From NCBI GenBank assembly GCA_001443375.1, contig LDXM01000002.1, forward strand, positions 87,060-151,059: a stretch of 64,000 nt of DNA. The letters run 5' to 3'. The DNA comes from Chloroflexi bacterium CSP1-4 (GTDB taxonomy: Bacteria; Chloroflexota; Limnocylindria; Limnocylindrales; CSP1-4). The notes beneath the pieces are model-generated. The model worked only from the letters and a program-made list of their open reading frames with translations, was not told the DNA's origin and ran no database searches. The translations under genes and the position numbers were made by a program. How positions within the stretch are numbered: position 1 is the stretch's first letter; every line of letters starts with the position of its first letter. Positions 51,686 through 59,449 of the stretch are shown here, one piece after another.

Positions 51686-52668
51686 TGCGCGTCCTCGTCA
51701 CCGGCGGCGCGGGGTACGTCGGCAGCGTCTCGGTGGAGCGCCTGGTCGCCGCCGGCCACGAGGTGACCGTCCTCGACAGCCTCGTCACCGGCCACCGCGA
51801 GGCGGTGCCGCCGGGCGTCGAGCTCGTCGTCGGCAGCGTCGGGGACCCGTCGGTCGTCGGCCCCCTGCTCGCCCGCCGGCGGATCGAGGCCGTCCTGCAC
51901 TGCGCCGCGCGCTCGCTGGTGGGCGAGTCCGTGCGCGAGCCCGACCTCTATGAGCGCGAGAACGTCGAGGGGGGAGAGGCGCTGCTCGAGGCGATGAAGG
52001 GGGCCGGCGTCGGGCGGATCGTCTTCAGCTCGACGGCGGCGGTGTACGGGGCGCCGGAGGAGACGCCCATCACCGAGGACGCGCCCCTGCGCCCGATCAA
52101 CCCGTACGGAGACACGAAGCGGCGCTTCGAGGAGGCCATGGAGCGCGCGGCCGCGAGGCACGGCCTGTGTGCCGCCACCCTGCGCTACTTCAACGTGGCC
52201 GGCGCGAGCGGAGTGAACGGCGAGGACCATGACCCCGAGACGCATCTCATCCCCAACGTCCTGCGCGCCGTCGAGACGGGCGATCCGATGACCCTCTTCG
52301 GGGACGACTACCCGACCCCCGACGGGACCGCCATCCGCGACTACGTCCACGTCGAGGACCTGGCCGAGGCGCACCTGGCGGCCCTCGAGCTGACCGGCTC
52401 GTCGGGCCCCGGGCTGCTCGTGGCCAACCTCGGCTCCGGGGCCGGTTTCAGCGTGCGCGCGGTGGTCGATGCCGCCGCGGTGGTGGTTGGGCGACCGGTG
52501 CCGCATGTGGTGGGGTCGCGCCGGGAGGGCGACCCGCCCGTGCTCGTCGCCTCCAATGAGCGGGCCCGGGAGCTGCTCGGCTGGTCGCCGCGGCGCGGCA
52601 CGCTGGCCGAGATGATCGGCTCGGCCTGGGCGTGGCGGCAGGCGCACCCCGGGGGGTACGTGCAGTAG
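51685..52668 (+). CDS. galE: UDP-glucose 4-epimerase
   Basis: 327 aa from ATG 51685. Interconverts UDP-glucose and UDP-galactose. Rossmann motif [58 protein letters not shown] with the catalytic Ser and Tyr-x3-Lys (YGDTK), RYFNVAGASG, and DYPTPDGTAIRDYVHVEDLAEAHLAAL are the complete GalE series. It feeds glycan synthesis. Related extended SDR enzymes can look similar, but DGTAIRDYVHV strongly favours GalE. Confidence 0.93.
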   Translation: MRVLVTGGAGYVGSVSVERLVAAGHEVTVLDSLVTGHREAVPPGVELVVGSVGDPSVVGPLLARRRIEAVLHCAARSLVGESVREPDLYERENVEGGEALLEAMKGAGVGRIVFSSTAAVYGAPEETPITEDAPLRPINPYGDTKRRFEEAMERAAARHGLCAATLRYFNVAGASGVNGEDHDPETHLIPNVLRAVETGDPMTLFGDDYPTPDGTAIRDYVHVEDLAEAHLAALELTGSSGPGLLVANLGSGAGFSVRAVVDAAAVVVGRPVPHVVGSRREGDPPVLVASNERARELLGWSPRRGTLAEMIGSAWAWRQAHPGGYVQ

Positions 52669-52970
52669 CGGTCGCGTCCGGTCGGGGCCTGTTCAAGGTC
52701 GGCGTTCGTTCGGCGCCCCGCCGGGGTCGGCGTTGTTTCCAGAACACCAAATGGCCCCACCCTGGCCATCGGCGACCCATCCAGGCCCGCTCGGGACGTA
52801 TCCGGAGCGCAGGTCGAGCGCGGCCCCAGCGTGGATCATGTCCGCGCCCACCGCCACGGTCCCGCCCATGGCGTCCCGCGGCGGCCGAATCACCGGTTTG
52901 GTGTTTCGTGAACAACACGGCGCGGGGGCGGGGACCGGCGGCGGACGCCCCGAGCGTGTCGTAGCCGGGG
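52669..52970. other. 302-bp intergenic region with inverted motif pair
   Basis: No supported gene, although one minus-strand frame stays open. A 21-bp motif at 52732-52752 recurs inverted at 52896-52916 with 17 of 21 matches. Each copy contains TGTT-5nt-AACA. A hairpin lies at 52958-52977. Confidence 0.5.
52732..52916. repeat. Inverted pair of 21-bp palindromic motifs
   Basis: The left motif reads TGTTTCCAGAACACCAAA within 52732-52752. The right is TTTGGTGTTTCGTGAACA within 52896-52916. The outer part is an inverted repeat between the two. The inner TGTT-nnnnn-AACA is itself a dyad in each, which suggests a pair of binding sites 164 bp apart. Confidence 0.55.
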
Positions 52971-52977
52971 CTACGAC
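52958..52977 (-). terminator. Hairpin at the stop of the MFS gene
   Basis: GTCGTAGC-cggg-GCTACGAC, 8-bp perfect arms and tetraloop, overlapping the stop codon of the 52971-54347 gene. No T-run follows. Confidence 0.45.
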
Positions 52978-54347
52978 CGCGGCTCCAGCGGTGCGGACAT
53001 CGGGGCCAAGCGCTCCGGCGGCGCGACGGCTCCCGGGGCCTCGTCGCCGAGCGGCTCGCCCCAGCGGTCGGAGACGGGGCGGATGAGCCAGTAGCCGATG
53101 AGCATGGTGACGATGAGGGTGAGCACGGCGACCTGGTAGGCGCCGTTGCCCAGCGAGTCGACGAGCAGGAAGACGATGATGCCGTAGATCGTCTGTCCGA
53201 CCACCTGCGAGCCCTTGCCCACGAGGCCGTACAGGCCGAAGAACTCGCCCAGCTTCGCAGGCGGGGAGAGGCGGATCATGAAGACGCGATCGGCCACCTG
53301 GACCCCGCCGAGACCGCTGCCCACGATCGCGCCCGCGAGCAGGAACAGCGCCACGCCCGGGACGGTGCCCGGCATGCCCAGCGCGACCGCACCGATGACC
53401 AGCCCGACCGCCCAGGAGGCGAGCACCCAGAGGAGCGTTCGCTTCGGGCCGTAACGGTCCACCAGGCGGCCCCAGAGGAAGCTGGCCACGATAGCCACCA
53501 CGGTGAGGAAGATCGAGACGAGGATGAACTGTCCGGTGGTCATGCCCATGGCGCGCACGGCGATGACGCTCATGACCACGATGATGGTGTTGACCGCGTC
53601 GCTGTAGAAGAACCGGCCGAGGAGGAAGCGGGGCAGCCCGGCCACCTCGCGCGCATCGCGGATCGTTTCGGGCAGCTGGCCCAGGGCGGCTGGCACGTCG
53701 GCGAGGCGGAAGCGCTGGTCCGAGGTCGGCTTCTCGCGCACGATGAGGAAGATCGGGGCGGCGAAGACGGCGAAGAGGACGCCCGAGATGAGGAAGATGC
53801 CCTCGGCCGGGATGTCGAACAGGAAGAGCGTCAGGCCGATGGCGATGGTGCCCATGTAGCCCACGCCGACGCCGATCCCGGACAGCCGGCCGCGGGTCGC
53901 GGGCAGGGAGACGGTCTTGAGCGTCGCATCGTAGTAGATGAGTGCCGCCTGGTAGGCGAAGTTGGCGATCGCGAAGAGCGTCGCGCCGAGGACGGCCGGG
54001 GTCGGGCCGATGATCGCCGAGGGCACGATGGTCAGCACCGTGAAGAAGAGCAGGAATGGGAGCCGGCGGCCGCCGCGGTCGCTCATCGCGCCGAGGACGG
54101 GGGAGACGAGGGCGTTGAGGCCGACGCTGATGGCGACCGCGATGCTGAAGGCCAGCTGCCCGTCCGCCTGGCCGAGGCGCGACGGGTCGGTCAGCCAGAT
54201 GCCCACCGCCGTGGAGACGATGGCGTAGCTGAAGATCGTATTGGCGAAGTCGTACAACGCCCACGAGCCCGGCACGCGCGCGCGGCCGCTCGGTGTCAGG
54301 GCGGCCAGCGCCGCCGCCCAGCCACGGGGATCGAACCGGCCGTACAT
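52971..54347 (-). CDS. MFS transporter, Atg22/UMF1-like
   Basis: 458 aa, twelve hydrophobic helices. SWALYDFANTIFSYAIVSTAVGIWL at the N-terminus, GAMSDRGGRRLPFLLFFTVLTIVPSAIIG after TM2-3, and FANFAYQAALIYYDATLKTVSLPATRGRLSGIGVGVGYMG are the standard Atg22/UMF1 blocks. The C-terminal part has GLYGLVGKGSQVVGQTIYGIIVFLL. Fungal relatives export amino acids from vacuoles; the bacterial substrate is unknown. TATCAT at 54356-54361 is 8 nt before ATG 54347, indicating a leaderless mRNA, divergent from the ligase-like gene. Confidence 0.88.
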   Translation of the reverse strand: MYGRFDPRGWAAALAALTPSGRARVPGSWALYDFANTIFSYAIVSTAVGIWLTDPSRLGQADGQLAFSIAVAISVGLNALVSPVLGAMSDRGGRRLPFLLFFTVLTIVPSAIIGPTPAVLGATLFAIANFAYQAALIYYDATLKTVSLPATRGRLSGIGVGVGYMGTIAIGLTLFLFDIPAEGIFLISGVLFAVFAAPIFLIVREKPTSDQRFRLADVPAALGQLPETIRDAREVAGLPRFLLGRFFYSDAVNTIIVVMSVIAVRAMGMTTGQFILVSIFLTVVAIVASFLWGRLVDRYGPKRTLLWVLASWAVGLVIGAVALGMPGTVPGVALFLLAGAIVGSGLGGVQVADRVFMIRLSPPAKLGEFFGLYGLVGKGSQVVGQTIYGIIVFLLVDSLGNGAYQVAVLTLIVTMLIGYWLIRPVSDRWGEPLGDEAPGAVAPPERLAPMSAPLEPRS

Positions 54348-54355
54348 CGCGGCCG

Positions 54356-54361
54356 ATGATA
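54356..54361 (-). promoter_or_regulatory. -10 element of leaderless MFS promoter
   Basis: TATCAT on the minus strand, 8 nt before ATG 54347. Confidence 0.5.
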
Positions 54362-54402
54362 GCCGCGGCCGGGCCCCGCGGGAACGCGTTCGCGCACTGC
54401 CG

Positions 54403-54408
54403 TACGAT
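54403..54408 (+). promoter_or_regulatory. -10 element of leaderless ligase-like gene
   Basis: TACGAT, 6 nt before GTG 54415. This placement fixes the start of the gene. Confidence 0.55.
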
Positions 54409-54414
54409 GGACCG

Positions 54415-55101
54415 GTGCCCGGTCCTCATCCCGCCGACCCGCTCGACTGGCGCCCGCAGATGCCGCGCGACAAGATGCGCCCCTCGGCGATCGCCGACCC
54501 CATCCTCGAGCCGCACTGGAGCGGCCGGCGCGTGCTCGTCCACTTCGACCTGGAGCGCCCGACCGCCGACGGCGGACCCTGGCTTCGGCTCATCGATGCC
54601 GACGGGGTCGACGCCACCGATGCCGAGCCGCCGGTGACCGCCGAGCTGGCCGAGGCGATCCTCGCCGCGGACGCCGTCGTGGACGGCTTCCTGACCGACC
54701 AGGCGACGCGCAGCGGCGAGGGGTCATCGATCGCCACGAGCCTCCAGGTGCCGCGCTTCAACGTGCTCATGGGCCGGACAGCGGAGCTGGAGCCGCTGCC
54801 CATGAAGGACGACGAGGGCGGGGGCCGCGTGGCGTTCGTGGCCGTCGATCTCCTGCGCGTGGATGGGCAGACGCTCCTCGACCTGCCGCTCCTGGAGCGC
54901 AAGCGCCTGCTGGACAGCCTCATCCGCCAGGGCGACCTGGTGCGCGTCTCGCCCTACACGCGGCCGCCGCTCCGGTCGTGGATCCTGAGCTGGAAGAGCC
55001 TCGGCTTCGACGGCGCGGTGGTGAAGGCGGCCAACAGCCGCTACGTCCCCTCCACCGTGACCGAGGAGTGGACCGTGGTCACCAAGCTCAGCTCGCTCTG
55101 A
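54415..55101 (+). CDS. ATP-dependent DNA ligase-like adenylation domain protein, catalytic lysine missing
   Basis: 228 aa. The order of blocks follows the adenylation domain of LigD/ATP-dependent DNA ligases. EPHWSGRRVLVHF sits where ligases have VKWDGYR, AVVDGFLT where they have VLDGEIV, and FVAVDLLRVDGQTLLDLPLLERKRLLDSLI is a near-canonical motif IIIa region. GFDGAVVKAANSRYVPSTVTEEWTVV is motif IV (EGVVVK) and onward. The nucleophile Lys of KxDG is His34 and the following Asp is Ser36; the Glu after VxDG is Phe. It is therefore probably not a ligase and may be a binding or regulatory pseudoenzyme. No OB-fold follows. Confidence 0.75.
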   Translation: MPGPHPADPLDWRPQMPRDKMRPSAIADPILEPHWSGRRVLVHFDLERPTADGGPWLRLIDADGVDATDAEPPVTAELAEAILAADAVVDGFLTDQATRSGEGSSIATSLQVPRFNVLMGRTAELEPLPMKDDEGGGRVAFVAVDLLRVDGQTLLDLPLLERKRLLDSLIRQGDLVRVSPYTRPPLRSWILSWKSLGFDGAVVKAANSRYVPSTVTEEWTVVTKLSSL

Positions 55102-55103
55102 CC

Positions 55104-56180
55104 ATGGCCGTCGAGGAGCTCCCGAACCTGCCCATCGCCGTCCGTCGCGCCCGCCCCGAGGATCGTGACGCGGTGCTGGCCTTCGCCTCGACGACGTGGG
55201 ACGGCTGGGACTACGTGCCGGACGCCTGGCCGCACTGGATCGCCGCGCCGGACGGTGTGCTCCTGGTGGCCACGGCCCAGGGCGACGACCGGCCCATCGC
55301 CATCACGCGCCTCGCGCTGCTGGCCGCCGACGAGGGCTGGCTGGAAGGGATCCGCGTCGACTCCGCCGTGCGTGGGCGGGGCGTGGCCACCAACCTCCAG
55401 GTCGCCCAGCTGGCCTGGGCCCGCGCGCACGGCCTGCGCGTGCTGCGCTATGCCACCGGGCCCGGCAACGAGGGCTCGCTGAAGCTCGGCGCGCACCACG
55501 GTTTCGTGCGCCTCGCCGACCGGCGGACCTGGGGGCGCCCGGAGCTCGAGGAGGCCGCCGAGGCCGACCGGGTCGCGCCGGACCCGACCACCGAGGCGGA
55601 CCGACGGCGCGAGCTGCTGGCCGCGCTGGCGGCCGACGGGCTCGCGCTCGCCGCCGACGCGCTGGAGACGGCTATCGGGGCCGCCTGGCGGTGCGTGGAC
55701 ACGGACACGACCTTCGAGAGCGGCGGGCGGCTGTACGAGCACCGCTCGTGGTCGCTCCAGCGGCTGACGCACGAACGCTTCGCCGCCCACGTGCGCCGCG
55801 GCGAGGTGCTTGCCGCGCCGGGAGCCTCAGCCGTCGCGATCCTGCCCCACGTCGCCCACTTCTCGGAGGATCTCCGGCCGCACCTCGCCGTCCTGGCCGG
55901 CGGCGGCCGCGCGGCGCTTGGGCTGCTGCTCGCCGTCGAGCGGCGGGCCGGCGGCCCGGTGACGGTGCGCCTGCCCGACCCCGCACCACCCCTGTTGTCG
56001 GACCCGGGCGTGGCCGCCGCGTGGCACCAGGCGTGGATCCGGCCGCACGACTGGTCGCTGGTCATCATGGAGCGGCCGCTCCCCGGGGACGAGCCGCTCC
56101 CCGTCGCCGAGCCGCCCGGCGCGCTGGAGCTGCGCGACCCGCCGCGGCGCATCGCGGCGCCGCCCGAGATCGGGGATTAG
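55104..56180 (+). CDS. GNAT acetyltransferase with C-terminal extension
   Basis: 358 aa. GNAT domain in the first 150 residues: IAVRRARPEDRDAVLAFASTTWDGWDYVPDAW, PIAITRLALLAADEGWLEGIRVDSAVRGRGVATNLQVAQLAWARAHGLRVLRYATGPGNEGSLKLGAHHGF with the acetyl-CoA loop RGRGVAT. The C-terminal 200 residues are a second alpha/beta domain (GGRLYEHRSWSLQRLTHERFAAHVRRGEVLAAPGASAVAILPHV) that is not recognised. It starts 2 nt after the ligase-like gene stop. Substrate unknown. Confidence 0.8.
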   Translation: MAVEELPNLPIAVRRARPEDRDAVLAFASTTWDGWDYVPDAWPHWIAAPDGVLLVATAQGDDRPIAITRLALLAADEGWLEGIRVDSAVRGRGVATNLQVAQLAWARAHGLRVLRYATGPGNEGSLKLGAHHGFVRLADRRTWGRPELEEAAEADRVAPDPTTEADRRRELLAALAADGLALAADALETAIGAAWRCVDTDTTFESGGRLYEHRSWSLQRLTHERFAAHVRRGEVLAAPGASAVAILPHVAHFSEDLRPHLAVLAGGGRAALGLLLAVERRAGGPVTVRLPDPAPPLLSDPGVAAAWHQAWIRPHDWSLVIMERPLPGDEPLPVAEPPGALELRDPPRRIAAPPEIGD

Positions 56181-56186
56181 ACGGCG

Positions 56187-57494
56187 GTGGCGACGCGCAC
56201 CCGGGCCACCCGCGGCGGTCCCCTGGCCGGACTGCCCAAACCCCTGCGCGACGAGGTCGAGCGGCTCGGCCGGGCCGACATCATGGTCGGTATCCCCAGC
56301 TTCAAGAACGCGGCCACCATCGGCTACGTCGTGCGCGCCGCGCACGCCGGCCTCGTGCAGTACTTCCCGGACCTGCGTCCCATCCTGGTCAACGCCGACG
56401 CCGGCTCGCCCGACGGCACGCAACGCGTCGTGGTGGAGACGGAACCGCCCGACTACATCGAGGAGATCCTCCTCGTGCGGCCCAGGAACCGGCTGCAGCG
56501 CATGAGCCTCACCTACCCCGAGGTCGACGGCGTGGGCGGCAAGGGCGCCGCGCTGCGCACGCTCTTCCGCATCGCGCGGGCGCTCGAGGTCCAGGCGCTC
56601 GTCGTGGTGGACTCCGACCTGCGCTCCATCGGCCCGGAGTGGATCGAGCTGCTGGCCGGGCCGATCCTCAAGGGCGGCTTCGACTACGTCACGCCGCTCT
56701 ACGCGCGCCACAAGTTCGACGGCACGATCACCAACACCGTCACCTACCCGCTCACACGGGCGCTCTACGGGCTGCGCATCCGCCAGCCGATCGGCGGCGA
56801 CTTCGGGGTCAGCGGCGACCTCGTGGCGCACTACCTGGAGCAGGACGACTGGACGCCCGAGGTCAGCCGCTTCGGCATCGACATCTGGATGACCGTGAAC
56901 GCCATCGCCGGCGGCTTCGCCGTCTGCCAGGCCCGCCTGGGCGCCAAGGTCCACGACCCCAAGGACCCCGGCACCGACCTGGGGCCGATGTTCGGCCAGG
57001 TGGTGGCCACGGCCCTCCGGCTGGCCGAACGACACGACGACCGCTGGCTGGGCGTGCAGGGCTCGCGCGACGTGCCGGCCTACGGCTTCGAACGTCTCGT
57101 GGATCCGCCGCCGCTCGATGTGGACGCCGCGCGGCTGCAGGAGACGTTCCGGGCGGCCCCCGCCGAGCACGGCGCCACCTGGACCCTGGCGCTCGGCCGG
57201 GAGCTGGCCGCGGCGGTGGGGCGGCTGGCCGGGAAGCGCGGCGACTTCCGCTTCCCCGATGAGACCTGGGCGCGCGTCGTCTACGGGGCGGTGCTCGCCC
57301 ACCGCCACGGCGTCGTGCCCGACGAGGGGCTCATCGCCGCGCTCGTGCCCCTCTACTTCGGGCGGGTCGCCAGCCACGTCCGGGAGACGGCCGAGCTGAG
57401 CGGCGACGAGGCGGAGGCGGTCGTGGAGCGCCAGGCGCGGGCCTTCGAGTCGGTCAAGCCCGAGTTCGTCGAGCGCTGGCGGGCGGGCTCGTGA
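56187..57494 (+). CDS. GT2/GT78-like glycosyltransferase (mannosylglycerate/glucosylglycerate synthase-like)
   Basis: 435 aa from GTG 56187. DIMVGIPSFKNAATIGYVVRAAHAGLVQYFPDLRPILVNADAGSPDGT opens a GT-A fold. GVGGKGAALRTLF and VVVDSDLRSIGPEWIELLAGPIL supply the KG and DxD-type (DSD) donor and metal motifs, arranged as in mannosylglycerate synthase (GKG...DADITSFGPDWI). QPIGGDFGVSGDLVAHYLEQDDWTPEVSRFGIDIWMTVNAIAGG is another shared block. The C-terminal helical half also fits that family. It is coupled by GTGA to the GpgS-like gene, so it probably glycosylates glycerate or its glucoside. Confidence 0.75.
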   Translation: MATRTRATRGGPLAGLPKPLRDEVERLGRADIMVGIPSFKNAATIGYVVRAAHAGLVQYFPDLRPILVNADAGSPDGTQRVVVETEPPDYIEEILLVRPRNRLQRMSLTYPEVDGVGGKGAALRTLFRIARALEVQALVVVDSDLRSIGPEWIELLAGPILKGGFDYVTPLYARHKFDGTITNTVTYPLTRALYGLRIRQPIGGDFGVSGDLVAHYLEQDDWTPEVSRFGIDIWMTVNAIAGGFAVCQARLGAKVHDPKDPGTDLGPMFGQVVATALRLAERHDDRWLGVQGSRDVPAYGFERLVDPPPLDVDAARLQETFRAAPAEHGATWTLALGRELAAAVGRLAGKRGDFRFPDETWARVVYGAVLAHRHGVVPDEGLIAALVPLYFGRVASHVRETAELSGDEAEAVVERQARAFESVKPEFVERWRAGS

Positions 57495-59449
57495 GGGGCC
57501 GCACCGGCCTGCCCAGCCGCATCCTCCTGCCGCTGGCCAACCCGCGCACCGCGGCCGACCTCGTGCGCATCGGCGCGGCGATCATGGAGCACGGCGGCAC
57601 GCTCACCGCGCTGGGCATCGTCGAGGTCCCGGAGGGGATGCCGCTCTCCGAGGGGGCGACCCGCGCCCGCCAGGCTCGCCGCCTGCTGCAGCGCGTGCTG
57701 GAGTTCACGCCCGACAACGTCGAGCTGCGCACCACGGTGCGCATCGGGCGCCGGGCGGCCGAGGGCATCGTCGAGGCCGCCGCGGAGGACGAGTCGGATC
57801 TCATCATCTTCGGCTGGGGCGGGCCGCCACCGGCACGCGCGCGGGCGGCCGAGGCCATCTTCAGCCCGACCATCGACGAGGTGGTGCGCGATGCGCCGTG
57901 CGACATCGCCGTGGTCAAGCAGCGGGGTGTCCACGACGTGCACCGCATCCTCGTCCCCGTGCGCGGCGGCCCCCATGCCGAGCTGGCCATCCGCTTCGCC
58001 GACGCGCTCGGCCGCAGTCTGGACGCCGAGGTGGTCGCGCTCCACGTCGTGCGGCCGGAGCTGGACGCCTCCGTGCGGACCCAGACGGAGCGCGCCCTGC
58101 GGGCCTTCGTGCGTCATCACACCCGAGGGCGTGCCCGACCGCTGCTCGTCGAGGGGACCAGCATCGCGCCGACCATCATCCGCGAGGCGGAGTCGGCCCA
58201 GTTGCTGGTCATGGGCGCCACGGCCCTGCCGGGGTCGGCGGGAGCGCTGGCACTGCCGCCGGAGAGCGGCCTCTTCGGCGCACTGCCCGAGGCCGTGGCG
58301 CAGCAGGCCCGGCCCACCGTCATCGTGGTCAAGACGAAGGAGACGCCGAGCCGCGCCGTCTTCGAGCGCCGCGCCGCGCAGGCCGAGACGCTCGAGGCCG
58401 CCGAGCGGGCGGCGACGATCGCCCAGGGCGTGCCGGCCAGGGTGGATCGCTGGTTCGCCGAGTCGAACTTCTCGCACCAGCAGTTCGCCGACCTGGGGCT
58501 CCTCGTGGCGCTCAAGGAGCGGCAGGGCCTGACCATCAGCCTCGTCCTGCCTGCGCTGAACGAGGCGGCCACCATCGGGCCCATCGTCCGCCGCGCCCGG
58601 CGCGAGCTGCTGGAGAAGGTGCCGCTGCTCGACGAGCTGCTGGTCATCGACTCCGCCTCCACCGATGGGACCGTGCGCATCGCCGCCGAGGAAGGGGCGC
58701 GGGTCATCCAGCATGCCGACGTGCTGCCGCGCTACGGCAGCTACCGGGGCAAGGGCGAGGCGCTCTGGAAGAGCCTCCACGCGACGAGCGGCGATCTCGT
58801 GGCCTGGTGCGACACGGACATCCGCGACTGGCATCCGCGCTTCGTGTACGGGACGCTCGGCCCGCTCCTCGCAGAGCCGCGCATCGGCTACGTGAAGGGC
58901 TACTACCAGCGCCCGATCGTCGAGGGCGGGGTGCTCAAGGAGGGCGGCGGCGGGCGGGTCACCGAGCTGGTGGCACGGCCGCTCATCAATCTCTTCTTCC
59001 CGGAGCTCTCGGGGATGATCCAGCCGCTCAGCGGCGAGTACGCGGGCCGGCGCTCGCTCCTGGAGGCGATCCCCTTCTTCACCGGCTACGCGGTCGAGAT
59101 CGGCCACCTCATCGACGTCATCGAGCGCGTCGGCCTCGATGGCCTGGGGCAGGTGGACCTCGACGTGCGCGTGCACCGCAACCAGGAGCTGGAGGGGCTC
59201 TCGCGCATGAGCTTCGTCATCCTCCAGGCGGTCATGAAGCGGCTGGAGGAGCGCCACCGCGCGCGGCTCTTCGCGGAGCTTGGCTCGACGATGAAGCTGC
59301 CCCGGTCGTCGCGCGGCCACCTCTCGCTGGAGGTCATCGACCTGGCCGACCAGGAGCGGCCGCCGATGCTGCGCATCCCCGAGTACGCCGAGCGGCGGGC
59401 GGCGCTGGCCGCGGCGCTGGCCGACGCCCCGACCGGCGGCGAGGCGTGA
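57491..59449 (+). CDS. Tandem universal-stress-protein domains fused to glucosyl-3-phosphoglycerate synthase
   Basis: 652 aa. Residues 8-145 and 150-283 are two Usp-like domains (RILLPLANPRTAADLVRIGAAIMEHGGTLTALGIV; HRILVPVRGGPHAELAIRFADALGRSLDAEVVALHVV, ending RPTVIVVK). From about residue 330 the GT81 GpgS domain follows: FADLGLLVALKERQGLTISLVLPALNEAATIG, DELLVIDSASTDGT, GDLVAWCDTDIRDWHPRFVYG with the metal Asp, GYVKGYYQRPI, GGGRVTELVARPLINLFFPELSGMIQPLSGEYAGRRSLLEAIPFFTGYAVEIGHLID. GpgS joins a sugar nucleotide to 3-phosphoglycerate, first step of glucosylglycerate osmolyte synthesis. The Usp fusion could sense stress or ATP. Confidence 0.9.
   Translation: MRGRTGLPSRILLPLANPRTAADLVRIGAAIMEHGGTLTALGIVEVPEGMPLSEGATRARQARRLLQRVLEFTPDNVELRTTVRIGRRAAEGIVEAAAEDESDLIIFGWGGPPPARARAAEAIFSPTIDEVVRDAPCDIAVVKQRGVHDVHRILVPVRGGPHAELAIRFADALGRSLDAEVVALHVVRPELDASVRTQTERALRAFVRHHTRGRARPLLVEGTSIAPTIIREAESAQLLVMGATALPGSAGALALPPESGLFGALPEAVAQQARPTVIVVKTKETPSRAVFERRAAQAETLEAAERAATIAQGVPARVDRWFAESNFSHQQFADLGLLVALKERQGLTISLVLPALNEAATIGPIVRRARRELLEKVPLLDELLVIDSASTDGTVRIAAEEGARVIQHADVLPRYGSYRGKGEALWKSLHATSGDLVAWCDTDIRDWHPRFVYGTLGPLLAEPRIGYVKGYYQRPIVEGGVLKEGGGGRVTELVARPLINLFFPELSGMIQPLSGEYAGRRSLLEAIPFFTGYAVEIGHLIDVIERVGLDGLGQVDLDVRVHRNQELEGLSRMSFVILQAVMKRLEERHRARLFAELGSTMKLPRSSRGHLSLEVIDLADQERPPMLRIPEYAERRAALAAALADAPTGGEA

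Noticed and set aside
52632..52964. Small plus-strand and minus-strand open frames between galE and MFS
   Set aside because: No ribosome site, no family match and low-complexity composition; the motif pair there is better read as regulatory.
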